Part shown: piece by piece, positions 24,909 through 37,849 of the stretch
How positions within the stretch are numbered: the first letter of the stretch is position 1
Layout: each line of letters starts with the position of its first letter
Assembly (NCBI GenBank): GCA_964016885.1
Contig: OZ024744.1
Span: 27,174,108 to 27,238,107 of the forward strand
Direction of reading: 5' to 3'
Source: Eledone cirrhosa
Lineage: Eukaryota; Mollusca; Cephalopoda; Octopoda; Eledonidae
DNA length: 64,000 nt
The notes under the pieces: model-generated
What the model was told of the DNA's origin: nothing
Databases searched by the model: none
What the model saw: the letters and a program-made list of their open reading frames with translations, nothing else
Translations under genes and position numbers: made by a program

Positions 24909-27900
24909 GACGTCTCCACTGCTACGGCTAGTCATCTCAGTGCATGTGGTGGTAAGAATGGAGGTAACCTTAGGGCCAAGGACACCAGAAGTCTCCACTG
25001 TTACGCCTAGGCATCTCAGTGCATGTGGTGGTAAGAAGGAAGTAACCTTAGGGCCAGGGACACCAGAAGTCTCCACTGCTACGGCTAGGCATCTCAGTGC
25101 ATGTGGTGGTAAGAAGGGAGGTAACCTTAGGGCCAGGGACAGCAGAAGTCTCCACTGTTACGGCTAGGCATATCAGTGCATGTGGTGGTAAGAAGGGAGT
25201 TAACCTTAGGGCCAAGGACACCAGAAGTCTCCACTGGCACGGCTAGGCATCTCAGTGCATGTGGTGGTAAGAAGGGAGGTAACCTTAGCGCCAGGGACAC
25301 CAGAAGTCTCCACTGCTACGGCTAGGCATGTCAGTGCATGTGGGGGTAAGAAGGGAGGTAACCTTAGGGCCAAGGACACCAGAAGACTCCACTGTTACGG
25401 CTAGGCATGTCAGTGCATGTGGTGGTAAGAAGGGAGGTAACCTTAGGGCCCGGGACACCAGAAGACTCCACTGTTACGGCTAGGCATGTCAGTGCATGTG
25501 GTGGTAAGAAGGGAGCTAACCTTAGGGCCAAAGACACCAGAAGTCTCCACTGTTACGGCTAGGCATGTCAGTGCATGTGGTGGTAAGAAGGGAGGTAACC
25601 TTAGGGCCAAGGACACCAGAAGTCTCCACTGTTACGGCTAGGCATCTCAGTGCATGTGGTGGTAAGAAGGGAGGGAACCTTAGGGCCAGGGACACCAGAA
25701 GTCTCCACTGTTACGGCTAGGCATCTCAGTGCATGGGGTGGTAAGAAGGGAGGGAATCTTAGGGCCAGGCACATCAGAAGTCTCCACTGCTACGGCTAGG
25801 CATCTCAGTGCATGTGGTGGTAAGAAAGGAGGTAACCTTAGGTCCAGGGACACCAGAAGTCTCCACTGTTACGGCTAGGCATCTCAGTGCATGTGGTGGT
25901 AAGAAGGGAGGTAACCTTAGGGCCAGGGACACCAGAAGTCTCCACTGCTACTGCTAGGCATCTCAGTGCATGTGGTGGTAAGAAGGGAGGGAACCTTAGG
26001 TCCAGGGACACCAGAAGTCTCCACTGCTACGGCTAGGCATCTCAGTTCATGTGGTGGTAAGAAGGGAGGTAACCTTAGGGCCAAGGACACCAGAAGTCTC
26101 CACTGTTACGGCTAGGCATCTCAGTGCATTTGGTGGTAAGAAGGGAGGTAACCTTAGGTCCAGGGACACCAGAAGTCTCAACTGCTACGGCTAGGCATCT
26201 CAGTGCATGTGGTGGTAAGAAGGGAGGTAACCTTAGGGCCAGGGACAGCAGAAGTCTCCACTGCAACGGCTAGGCATCTCAGTGCATGTGGTGGTAAGAC
26301 GGGAGGTTACCTTAGGGCCAGGGACACCAGAAGTCTACACTGTTACGGCTAGTTATATCAGTGCATGTGGTGGTAAGAAGGGAGGTAACCTTAGGGCCAG
26401 GGACACCAGAAGACTCCACTGTTACGGCTAGGCATCTCAGTGCATGTGGTGGTAAGAAGGGAGGTAACCTTAGGTCCAAGGACCCAAGAAGTCTCCACTG
26501 GTACGGCTAGGCATCTCAGTGCATGTGGTGGTAAGAAGGGAGTTAACCTTAGGGCCAGGGAGACTAGACGTCTCCACTGCTACGGCTAGTCAATCTCAGT
26601 GCATGTGGTGGTAAGAATGGAGGTAACCTTAGGGCCAAGGACACCAGAAGTCTCCACTGTTACGCCTAGGCATCTCAGTGCATGTGGTGGTAAGAAGGAA
26701 GTAACCTTAGGGCCAGGGTAACCAGAAGTCTCCACTGCTACGGCTAGGCATCTCAGTGCATGTGGTGGTAAGAAGGGAGGTAACCTTAGGGCCAGGGACA
26801 GCAGAAGTCTCCACTGTTACGGCTAGGCATATCAGTGCATGTGGTGGTAAGAAGGGAGTTAACCTTAGGGCCAAGGACACCAGAAGTCTCCACTGTTACG
26901 GCTAGGCATCTCAGTGCATGTGTTGGTAAGAAGGGAGGTAACCTTAGGGCCAAGGACACCAGAAGTCTCCACTGTTACGCCTAGGCATCTCAGTGCATGT
27001 GGTGGTAAGAAGGGAGGTAACCTTAGGGCCAAGGACACCAGAAGTCTCCACTGCCACGGCTAGGTATCTCAGTGCATGTGGTGGTAAGAAGGAAGGTAAC
27101 CATAGCGCCAGGGACACCAGAAGTCTCCACTGCTACGGCTAGGTATGTCAGTGCATGTGGTGGTAAGAAGGGAGGTAACCTTAGGGCCAAGGACACCAGA
27201 AGAATCCACTGTTACGGCTAGGCATGTCAGTGCATGTGGTGGTAAGAAGGGAGGTAACCTTAGGGCCAGGGACACCAGAAGACTCCACTGTTACGGCTAG
27301 GCATGTCAGTGCATGTGGTGGTAAGGAGGGAGATAACCTTAGGGCCAAGGACACCAGAAGTCTCCACTGTTACAGCTAGGCATCTCAGTGCATGTGGTGG
27401 TAAGAAGGGAGGTAAGCTTAGGGCCAGGGACACCAGAAGTCTCCACTGTTACGGCTAGGCATCTCAGTGCATGAGGTGGTAAGAAGGGAGGTAACCTTAG
27501 GGCCAAGGACACCAGAAGTCTCCACTGTTACGGCTAGGCATCTCAGTGCATGTGGTGGTAAGAAGGAAGTAACCTTAGGGCCAGTGACACCAGAAGTCTC
27601 CACTGTTACGGCTAGGCATCTCAGTGCATGTGGTGGTAAGGAGGGAGGTAACCTTAGGGCCAGGCACACCAGAAGTCTCCACTGTTACGGCTAGGCATTT
27701 CAGTGCATGTGGTGGTAAGAAGGGAAGTAACCTTAGGGCCAGGGACACCAGAAGTCTCCACTGTTACGGCTAGGCATCTCAGTGCATGAGGTGGTAAGAA
27801 GGGAGGTAACCTTAGGGCCAAGGACACCAGAAGTCTCCACTGTTACGGCTAGGCATCTCAGTGCATGTGGTGGTAAGAAGGGAGGTAACCTTAGGGCCAG

Positions 27901-27939
27901 GGACACCAGAAGACTCCACTGCTACGGCTAGGCATCTCA
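24782..27939. repeat. 3.16-kb tandem duplication, copy a
   Basis: This copy matches the following copy at an offset of 3,158 bp, dropping to 3,079 bp after about 26,800 because one monomer (GACAGCAG ... GCATATCAG) is missing in copy b. It combines right-lineage monomers (24,782 to about 26,900) with a left-lineage block (about 26,900-27,939, AAGCTT at 27,414). Confidence 0.8.
26516..26595 (+). repeat. 80-bp monomer variant, copy a
   Basis: One extra A in CTAGTCAATCTCAG makes this monomer 80 bp. The same monomer reads GACTAGACGTC where most higher-order markers read GACCAGACGTC. The insertion is shared with 29,674-29,753. Confidence 0.9.
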
Positions 27940-30900
27940 GTGCATGTGGTGGTAAGAAGGGAGGTAACCTTAGGTCCAAGGACACAAGAAGTCTCCACTG
28001 TTACGGCTAGGCATCTCAGTGCATGTGGTGGTAAGAAGGGAGGTAACCTTAGGGCCAGGGAGACCAGACGTCTCCACTGCTACGGCTAGTCATCTCAGTG
28101 CATGTGGTGGTAAGAATGGAGGTAACCTTAGGGCCAAGGACACCAGAAGTCTCCACTGTTACGCCTAGGCATCTCAGTGCATGTGGTGGTAAGAAGGAAG
28201 TAACCTTAGGGCCAGGGACACCAGAAGTCTCCACTGCTACGGCTAGGCATCTCAGTGCATGTGGTGGTAAGAAGGGAGGTAACCTTAGGGCCAGGGACAG
28301 CAGAAGTCTCCACTGTTACGGCTAGGCATATCAGTGCATGTGGTGGTAAGAAGGGAGTTAACCTTAGGGCCAAGGACACCAGAAGTCTCCACTGGCACGG
28401 CTAGGCATCTCAGTGCATGTGGTGGTAAGAAGGGAGGTAACCTTAGCGCCAGGGACACCAGAAGTCTCCACTGCTACGGCTAGGCATGTCAGTGCATGTG
28501 GGGGTAAGAAGGGAGGTAACCTTAGGGCCAAGGACACCAGAAGACTCCACTGTTACGGCTAGGCATGTCAGTGCATGTGGTGGTAAGAAGGGAGGTAACC
28601 TTAGGGCCCGGGACACCAGAAGACTCCACTGTTACGGCTAGGCATGTCAGTGCATGTGGTGGTAAGAAGGGAGCTAACCTTAGGGCCAAAGACACCAGAA
28701 GTCTCCACTGTTACGGCTAGGCATGTCAGTGCATGTGGTGGTAAGAAGGGAGGTAACCTTAGGGCCAAGGACACCAGAAGTCTCCACTGTTACGGCTAGG
28801 CATCTCAGTGCATGTGGTGGTAAGAAGGGAGGGAACCTTAGGGCCAGGGACACCAGAAGTCTCCACTGTTACGGCTAGGCATCTCAGTGCATGGGGTGGT
28901 AAGAAGGGAGGGAATCTTAGGGCCAGGCACATCAGAAGTCTCCACTGCTACGGCTAGGCATCTCAGTGCATGTGGTGGTAAGAAAGGAGGTAACCTTAGG
29001 TCCAGGGACACCAGAAGTCTCCACTGTTACGGCTAGGCATCTCAGTGCATGTGGTGGTAAGAAGGGAGGTAACCTTAGGGCCAGGGACACCAGAAGTCTC
29101 CACTGCTACTGCTAGGCATCTCAGTGCATGTGGTGGTAAGAAGGGAGGGAACCTTAGGTCCAGGGACACCAGAAGTCTCCACTGCTACGGCTAGGCATCT
29201 CAGTTCATGTGCTGGTAAGAAGGGAGGTAACCTTAGGGCCAAGGACACCAGAAGTCTCCACTGTTACGGCTAGGCATCTCAGTGCATTTGGTGGTAAGAA
29301 GGGAGGTAACCTTAGGTCCAGGGACACCAGAAGTCTCAACTGCTACGGCTAGGCATCTCAGTGCATGTGGTGGTAAGAAGGGAGGTAACCTTAGGGCCAG
29401 GGACAGCAGAAGTCTCCACTGCAACGGCTAGGCATCTCAGTGCATGTGGTGGTAAGACGGGAGGTTACCTTAGGGCCAGGGACACCAGAAGTCTACACTG
29501 TTACGGCTAGTTATATCAGTGCATGTGGTGGTAAGAAGGGAGGTAACCTTAGGGCCAGGGACACCAGAAGACTCCACTGTTACGGCTAGGCATCTCAGTG
29601 CATGTGGTGGTAAGAAGGGAGGTAACCTTAGGTCCAAGGACCCAAGAAGTCTCCACTGTTACGGCTAGGCATCTCAGTGCATGTGGTGGTAAGAAGGGAG
29701 TTAACCTTAGGGCCAGGGAGACTAGACGTCTCCACTGCTACGGCTAGTCAATCTCAGTGCATGTGGTGGTAAGAATGGAGGTAACCTTAGGGCCAAGGAC
29801 ACCAGAAGTCTCCACTGTTACGCCTAGGCATCTCAGTGCATGTGGTGGTAAGAAGGAAGTAACCTTAGGGCCAGGGTAACCAGAAGTCTCCACTGCTACG
29901 GCTAGGCATCTCAGTGCATGTGGTGGTAAGAAGGGAGGTAACCTTAGGGCCAAGGACACCAGAAGTCTCCACTGTTACGGCTAGGCATCTCAGTGCATGT
30001 GTTGGTAAGAAGGGAGGTAACCTTAGGGCCAAGGACACCAGAAGTCTCCACTGTTACGCCTAGGCATCTCAGTGCATGTGGTGGTAAGAAGGGAGGTAAC
30101 CTTAGGGCCAAGGACACCAGAAGTCTCCACTGCCACGGCTAGGTATCTCAGTGCATGTGGTGGTAAGAAGGAAGGTAACCATAGCGCCAGGGACACCAGA
30201 AGTCTCCACTGCTACGGCTAGGTATGTCAGTGCATGTGGTGGTAAGAAGGGAGGTAACCTTAGGGCCAAGGACACCAGAAGACTCCACTGTTACGGCTAG
30301 GCATGTCAGTGCATGTGGTGGTAAGAAGGGAGGTAACCTTAGGGCCAGGGACACCAGAAGACTCCACTGTTACGGCTAGGCATGTCAGTGCATGTGGTGG
30401 TAAGGAGGGAGATAACCTTAGGGCCAAGGACACCAGAAGTCTCCACTGTTACAGCTAGGCATCTCAGTGCATGTGGTGGTAAGAAGGGAGGTAAGCTTAG
30501 GGCCAGGGACACCAGAAGTCTCCACTGTTACGGCTAGGCATCTCAGTGCATGAGGTGGTAAGAAGGGAGGTAACCTTAGGGCCAAGGACACCAGAAGTCT
30601 CCACTGTTACGGCTAGGCATCTCAGTGCATGTGGTGGTAAGAAGGAAGTAACCTTAGGGCCAGTGACACCAGAAGTCTCCACTGTTACGGCTAGGCATCT
30701 CAGTGCATGTGGTGGTAAGGAGGGAGGTAACCTTAGGGCCAGGCACACCAGAAGTCTCCACTGTTACGGCTAGGCATTTCAGTGCATGTGGTGGTAAGAA
30801 GGGAAGTAACCTTAGGGCCAGGGACACCAGAAGTCTCCACTGTTACGGCTAGGCATCTCAGTGCATGAGGTGGTAAGAAGGGAGGTAACCTTAGGGCCAA

Positions 30901-31040
30901 GGACACCAGAAGTCTCCACTGTTACGGCTAGGCATCTCAGTGCATGTGGTGGTAAGAAGGGAGGTAACCTTAGGGCCAGGGACACCAGAAGACTCCACTG
31001 CTACGGCTAGGCATCTCAGTGCATGTGGTGGTAAGAAGGG
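27940..31040. repeat. 3.1-kb tandem duplication, copy b
   Basis: This copy repeats the previous block, including the 80-bp monomer and the left-lineage insert (AAGCTT at 30,493). Differences noticed include GACCCAAGAAG followed by CTGTTACGG here and CTGGTACGG in copy a, and CATGTGCTGG near 29,209 here against CATGTGGTGG. From about 31,040 the sequence continues as the 4-kb module and no longer follows copy a. Confidence 0.8.
29674..29753 (+). repeat. 80-bp monomer variant, copy b
   Basis: The same one-base insertion (CTAGTCAATCTCAG) sits exactly 3,158 bp after the first 80-bp monomer, which confirms that it was carried by the block duplication. Confidence 0.9.
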
Positions 31041-33965
31041 AGGTAACCTTAGGGCCAAGGACACCAGAAGTCTCCACTGTTACGGCTAGGCATGTCAGTG
31101 CATGTGGTGGTAAGAAGGGAGGGAAACTTAGGGCCAGGGACACCAGAAGTCTCCACTGTTACGGCTAGGCATCTCAGTGCATGTGGTGGTAAGAAGGGAG
31201 GTAACCTTAGGGCCAAGGACACCAGAAGTCTCCACTGTTACGGCTAGGCATCTCAGTGCATCTGGTGGTAAGAAGGGAGGTAACCTTAGGGCCAGGGACA
31301 CCAGAAGTCTCCACTGCTACGGCTAGGCATCTCAGTGCATGTGGTGGTAAGAAGGAAGTAACCTTAGGGCCAGGGACACCAGAAGTCTCCACTGTTACGG
31401 CTAGGCATCTCAGTGCATGTGGTGGTAAGGAGGGAGGTAACCTTAGGGCCAGGCACACCAGAAGTCTCCACTGTTACGGCTAGGCATTTCAGTGCATGTG
31501 GTGGTAAGAAGGGAAGTAACCTTAGGGCCAGCGACACCAGAAGTCTCCACTGTTACGGCTAGGCATCTCAGTGCATGTGGTGGTAAGAAGGGAGGTAACC
31601 TTAGGGCCAAGGACACCAGAAGTCTCCACTGTTACGGCTAGGCATCTCAGTGCATGTGGTGGTAAGAAGGGAGGTAACCTTAGGGCCAGGGACACCAGAA
31701 GTCTCCACTGCTACGGCTAGGCATCTCAGTGCATGTGGTGGTAAGAAGGAAGTAACCTTAGGGCCAGTGACACCAGAAGTCTCCACTGTTACGGCTAGGC
31801 ATCTCAGTGCATGTGGTGGTAAGGAGGGAGGTAACCTTAGGGCCAGGCACACCAGAAGTCTCCACTGTTACGGCTAGGCATTTCAGTGCATGTGGTGGTA
31901 AGAAGGGAAGTAACCTTAGGGCCAGGGACACCAGAAGTCTCCACTGTTACGTCTAGGCATCTCAGTGCATGTGGTGGTAAGAAGGGAGGTAACCTTAGGG
32001 CCAAGGACACCAGAAGTCTCCACTGTTACGGCTAGGCATCTCAGTGCATGTGGTGGTAAGAAGGGAGGTAACCTTAGGGCCAGGGACACCAGAAGACTCC
32101 ACTGCTACGGCTAGGCATCTCAGTGCATGTGGTGGTAAAAGGGAGGTAACCTTAGGGCCAAGGACACCAGAAGTCTCCACTGCTACGGCTAGGCATCTCA
32201 GTGCATGTGGTGGTAAGAAGGAAGTAACCTTAGGGCCAGGGACACCAGAAGTCTCCACTGTTATGGCTAGGCATCTCAGTGCATGTGGTGGTAAGGAGGG
32301 AGGTAACCTTAGGGCCAGGCACACCAGAAGTCTCCACTGTTACGGCTAGGCATTTCAGTGCATGTGGTGGTAAGAAGGGAAGTAACCTTAGGGCCAGGGA
32401 CACCAGAAGTCTCCACTGTTACGGCTAGGCATCTCAGTGCATGTGGTGGTAAGAAGGGAGGTAACCTTAGGGCCAAGGACACCAGAAGTCTCCACTGTTA
32501 CGGCTAGGCATCTCAGTGCATGTGGTGGTAAGAAGGGAGGTAACCTTAGGGCCAGGGACACCAGAAGTCTCCACTGCTACGGCTAGGCATCTCAGTGCAT
32601 GTGGTGGTAAGAAGGGAGGTAACCTTAGGGCCAGGGACAGCAGAAGTCTCCACTGCAACGGCTAGGCATCTCAGTGCATGTGGTGGTAAGAAGGGAGGTA
32701 ACCTTAGGGCCAGGGACACCAGAAGTCTACACTGTTACGGCTAGTTATATCAGTGCATGTGGTGGTAAGAAGGGAAGTAACCTTAGGGCCAGGGACACCA
32801 GAAGACTCCACTGTTACGGCTAGGCATCTCAGTGCATGTGGTGGTAAGAAGGGAGGTAACCTTAGGTCCAAGGACACAAGAAGTCTCCACTGTTACGGCT
32901 AGGCATCTCAGTGCATGTGGTGGTAAGAAGGGAGGTAACCTTAGGGCCAGGGAGACCAGACGTCTCCACTGCTACGGCTAGTCATCTCAGTGCATGTGGT
33001 GGTAAGAATGGAGGTAACCTTAGGGCCAAGGACACCAGAAGTCTCCACTGTTACACCTAGGCATCTCAGTGCATGTGGTGGTAAGAAGGAAGTAACCTTA
33101 GGGCCAGGGACACCAAAAGTCTCCACTGTTACGGCTAGGCATCTCAGTGCATGTGGTGGTAAGAAGGGAGGTAACCTTAGGGCCAGGGACAGCAGAAGTC
33201 TCCACTGCTGCAGCTAGGCATCTCAGTGCATGTGGTGGTAAGAAGGGAGGTAACCTTAGGGCCAGGGACACCAGAAGTCTACACTGTTGCGGCTAGGCAT
33301 ATCAGTGCATGTGGTGGTAAGAAGGGAGGTAACCTTAGAGCCAGGGAGACCAGAAGACTCCACTGTTACGGCTAGGCATCTCAGTGCATGTGGTGGTAAG
33401 AATGATGTAACCTTAGGGCCAGGGACACCAGATGTCTCCACTGTTACGGCTAGGCATCTCAGTGCATGTGGTGGTAAGAAGGGAGGTAACCTTAGGGCCA
33501 GGGACACCAGAAGACTCCACTGCTACGGCTAGGCATCTCAGTGCATGTGGTGGTAAGAAGGGAAGTAACCTTAGGGCCAAGGACACCAGAAGTCTCCACT
33601 GTTACAGCTAGGCATGTCAGTGCATGTGGTTGTAAGAAGGGAGGGAACCTTAGGGCCAGGGACACCAGAAGTCTCCACTGTTACGGCTAGGCATCTCAGT
33701 GCATGTGGTGGTAAGAAGGGAGGTAACCTTAGGGCCAGGGACACCAGAAGTGTCCACTGCTACGGCTAGGCATCTCAGTGCATGTGGTGGTAAGAAGGGA
33801 GGTAACCTTAGGGCCAGGGACACCAGAAGTCTCCAGTGTTACGGCTAGGCATCTCAGTGCATGTGGTGGTAAGAAGGGAAGGAAACTTAGGGCCAGGGAC
33901 ACCAGAAGTCTCCACTGTTACGGCTAGGCATCTCAGTGCATGTGGTGGTAAGAAGGGAGGGAACC
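30140..33965. repeat. 4-kb module, copy 2 of 3
   Basis: This copy follows copy 1 at +10,260 bp. It loses three monomers near 32,160, where GTCTCCACTGCTACGG replaces the expected GTTACGG monomer, and one more near 33,110. The downstream part has the GCTGCAGC (near 33,206), AAGAATGATG (near 33,400) and GTGGTTGTAAG (near 33,626) variants. It overlaps the end of the 3.1-kb copy b. Confidence 0.75.
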
Positions 33966-34457
33966 TTAGGGCCAAGGACACCAGAAGTCTCCACTGTTAC
34001 GGCTAGGCATCTCAGTGCATGTGGTGGTAAGAAGGGAGGTAACCTTAGGTCCAGGGACACCAGAAGTCTCCACTGCTACGGCTAGGCATCTCAGTGCATG
34101 TGGTGGTAAGAATGGAGGTAACCTTAGGGCCAGGGACAGCAGAAGTCTCCACTGCAACGGCTAGGCATCTCAGTGCATGTGGTGGTAAGAAGGGAGGTAA
34201 CCTTAGGGCCAGGGTCACCAGAAGTCTACACTGTTACGGCTAGTTATATCAGTGCATGTGGTGGTAAGAAGGGAGGTAACCTTAGGGCCAGGGACACCAG
34301 AAGACTCCACTGTTACGGCTAGGCATCTCAGTGCATGTGGTGGTAAGAAGGGAGGTAACCTTAGGTCCAAGGACACAAGAAGTCTCCACTGTTACGGCTA
34401 GGCATCTCAGTGCATGTGGTGGTAAGAAGGGAGGTAACCTTAGGGCCAGGGAGACCA
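32959..34457. repeat. Short 19-monomer unit of the right-hand lineage (1,499 bp)
   Basis: The unit lies between GACGTC variants at 32,959 and 34,458. Its latter half (about 33,966-34,510) matches 24,417-24,960 at 9,549 bp, with shared CAGGGTCACC and AGAATGGAGG variants. It is one of the shortest intervals in the array and lacks the CATGGGGTGG block found at the matching place near 24,075. Confidence 0.75.
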
Positions 34458-37400
34458 GACGTCTCCACTGCTACGGCTAGTCATCTCAGTGCATGTGGTG
34501 GTAAGAATGGAGGTAACCTTAGGGCCAGGGACAGCAGAAGTCTCCACTGTTACGGCTAGGCATATCAGTGCATGTGGTGGTAAGAAGGGAGTTAACCTTA
34601 GGGCCAAGGACACCAGAAGTCTCCACTGTTACGGCTAGGCATCTCAGTGCATGTGTTGGTAAGAAGGGAGGTAACCTTAGGGCCAAGGACACCAGAAGTC
34701 TCCACTGTTACGCCTAGGCATCTCAGTGCATGTGGTGGTAAGAAGGGAGGTAACCTTAGGGCCAAGGACACCAGAAGTCTCCACTGCCACGGCTAGGCAT
34801 CTCAGTGCATGTGGTGGTAAGAAGGAAGGTAACCATAGCGCCAGGGACACCAGAAGTCTCCACTGCTACGGCTAGGTATGTCAGTGCATGTGGTGGTAAG
34901 AAGGGAGGTAACCTTAGGGCCAAGGACACCAGAAGACTCCACTGTTACGGCTAGGCATGTCAGTGCATGTGGTGGTAAGAAGGGAGGTAACCTTAGGGCC
35001 AGGGACACCAGAAGACTCCACTGTTACGGCTAGGCATGTCAGTGCATGTGGTGGTAAGGAGGGAGATAACCTTAGGGCCAAGGACACCAGAAGTCTCCAC
35101 TGTTACAGCTAGGCATCTCAGTGCATGTGGTGGTAAGAAGGGAGGTAAGCTAAGGGCCAGGGACACCAGAAGTCTCCACTGTTACGGCTAGGCATCTCAG
35201 TGCATGAGGTGGTAAGAAGGGAGGTAACCTTAGGGCCAAGGACACCAGAAGTCTCCACTGTTACGGCTAGGCATCTCAGTGCATGTGGTGGTAAGAAGGA
35301 AGTAACCTTAGGGCCAGTGACACCAGAAGTCTCCACTGTTACGGCTAGGCATCTCAGTGCATGTGGTGGTAAGGAGGGAGGTAACCTTAGGGCCAGGCAC
35401 ACCAGAAGTCTCCACTGTTACGGCTAGGCATTTCAGTGCATGTGGTGGTAAGAAGGGAAGTAACCTTAGGGCCAGGGACACCAGAAGTCTCCACTGTTAC
35501 GGCTAGGCATCTCAGTGCATGAGGTGGTAAGAAGGGAGGTAACCTTAGGGCCAAGGACACCAGAAGTCTCCACTGTTACGGCTAGGCATCTCAGTGCATG
35601 TGGTGGTAAGAAGGGAGGTAACCTTAGGGCCAGGGACACCAGAAGACTCCACTGGTACGGCTAGGCATCTCAGTGCATGTGGTGGTAAGAAGGGAGGTAA
35701 CCTTAGGGCCAAGGACACCAGAAGTCTCCACTGTTACGGCTAGGCATGTCAGTGCATGTGGTGGTAAGAAGGGAGGGAAACTTAGGGCCAGGGACACCAG
35801 AAGTCTCCACTGTTACGGCTAGGCATCTCAGTGCATGTGGTGGTAAGAAGGGAGGTAACCTTAGGGCCAAGGACACCAGAAGTCTCCACTGTTACGGCTA
35901 GGCATCTCAGTGCATCTGGTGGTAAGAAGGGAGGTAACCTTAGGGCCAGGGACACCAGAAGTCTCCACTGCTACGGCTAGGCATCTCAGTGCATGTGGTG
36001 GTAAGAAGGAAGTAACCTTAGGGCCAGGGACACCAGAAGTCTCCACTGTTACGGCTAGGCATCTCAGTGCATGTGGTGGTAAGGAGGGAGGTAACCTTAG
36101 GGCCAGGCACACCAGAAGTCTCCACTGTTACGGCTAGGCATTTCAGTGCATGTGGTGGTAAGAAGGGAAGTAACCTTAGGGCCAGCGACACCAGAAGTCT
36201 CCACTGTTACGGCTAGGCATCTCAGTGCATGTGGTGGTAAGAAGGGAGGTAACCTTAGGGCCAAGGACACCAGAAGTCTCCACTGTTACGGCTAGGCATC
36301 TCAGTGCATGTGGTGGTAAGAAGGGAGGTAACCTTAGGGCCAGGGACACCAGAAGTCTCCACTGCTACGGCTAGGCATCTCAGTGCATGTGGTGGTAAGA
36401 AGGAAGTAACCTTAGGGCCAGTGACACCAGAAGTCTCCACTGTTACGGCTAGGCATCTCAGTGCATGTGGTGGTAAGGAGGGAGGTAACCTTAGGGCCAG
36501 GCACACCAGAAGTCTCCACTGTTACGGCTAGGCATTTCAGTGCATGTGGTGGTAAGAAGGGAAGTAACCTTAGGGCCAGGGACACCAGAAGTCTCCACTG
36601 TTACGTCTAGGCATCTCAGTGCATGTGGTGGTAAGAAGGGAGGTAACCTTAGGGCCAAGGACACCAGAAGTCTCCACTGTTACGGCTAGGCATCTCAGTG
36701 CATGTGGTGGTAAGAAGGGAGGTAACCTTAGGGCCAGGGACACCAGAAGACTCCACTGCTACGGCTAGGCATCTCAGTGCATGTGGTGGTAAAAGGGAGG
36801 TAACCTTAGGGCCAAGGACACCAGAAGTCTCCACTGTTACGGCTAGGCATGTCAGTGCATGTGGTGGTAAGAAGGGAGGGAACCTTAGGGCCAGGGACAC
36901 CAGAAGTCTCCACTGTTACGGCTAGGCATCTCAGTGCATGTGGTGGTAAGAAGGGAGGTAACCTTAGGGCCAAGGACACCAGAAGTCTCCACTGTTACGG
37001 CTAGGCATCTCAGTGCATCTGGTGGTAAGAAGGGAGGTAACCTTAGGTCCAGGGACACCAGAAGTCTCCACTGCTACGGCTAGGCATCTCAGTGCATGTG
37101 GTGGTAAGAAGGAAGTAACCTTAGGGCCAGGGACACCAGAAGTCTCCACTGTTATGGCTAGGCATCTCAGTGCATGTGGTGGTAAGGAGGGAGGTAACCT
37201 TAGGGCCAGGCACACCAGAAGTCTCCACTGTTACGGCTAGGCATTTCAGTGCATGTGGTGGTAAGAAGGGAAGTAACCTTAGGGCCAGGGACACCAGAAG
37301 TCTCCACTGTTACGGCTAGGCATCTCAGTGCATGTGGTGGTAAGAAGGGAGGTAACCTTAGGGCCAAGGACACCAGAAGTCTCCACTGTTACGGCTAGGC

Positions 37401-37849
37401 ATCTCAGTGCATGTGGTGGTAAGAAGGGAGGTAACCTTAGGGCCAGGGACACCAGAAGTCTCCACTGCTACGGCTAGGCATCTCAGTGCATGTGGTGGTA
37501 AGAAGGGTGGTAACCTTAGGGCCAGGGACAGCAGAAGTCTCCACTGCAACGGCTAGGCATCTCAGTGCATGTGGTGGTAAGAAGGGAGGTAACCTTAGGG
37601 CCAGGGACACCAGAAGTCTACACTGTTACGGCTAGTTATATCAGTGCATGTGGTGGTAAGAAGGGAAGTAACCTTAGGGCCAGGGACACCAGAAGACTCC
37701 ACTGTTACGGCTAGGCATCTCAGTGCATGTGGTGGTAAGAAGGGAGGTAACCTTAGGTCCAAGGACACAAGAAGTCTCCACTGTTACGGCTAGACATCTC
37801 AGTGCATGTGGTGGTAAGAAGGGAGGTAACCTTAGGGCCAGGGAGACCA
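34458..37849. repeat. 43-monomer mixed-lineage unit (3,392 bp)
   Basis: The unit starts with right-lineage monomers, then returns to left-lineage type from about 34,600. The left-lineage AAGCTT monomer is present but mutated to AAGCTA at about 35,148. The last CATGAGGTGG monomer I found is near 35,520. GCAACGG follows at 37,546, so both lineages sit inside one unit. Confidence 0.75.
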
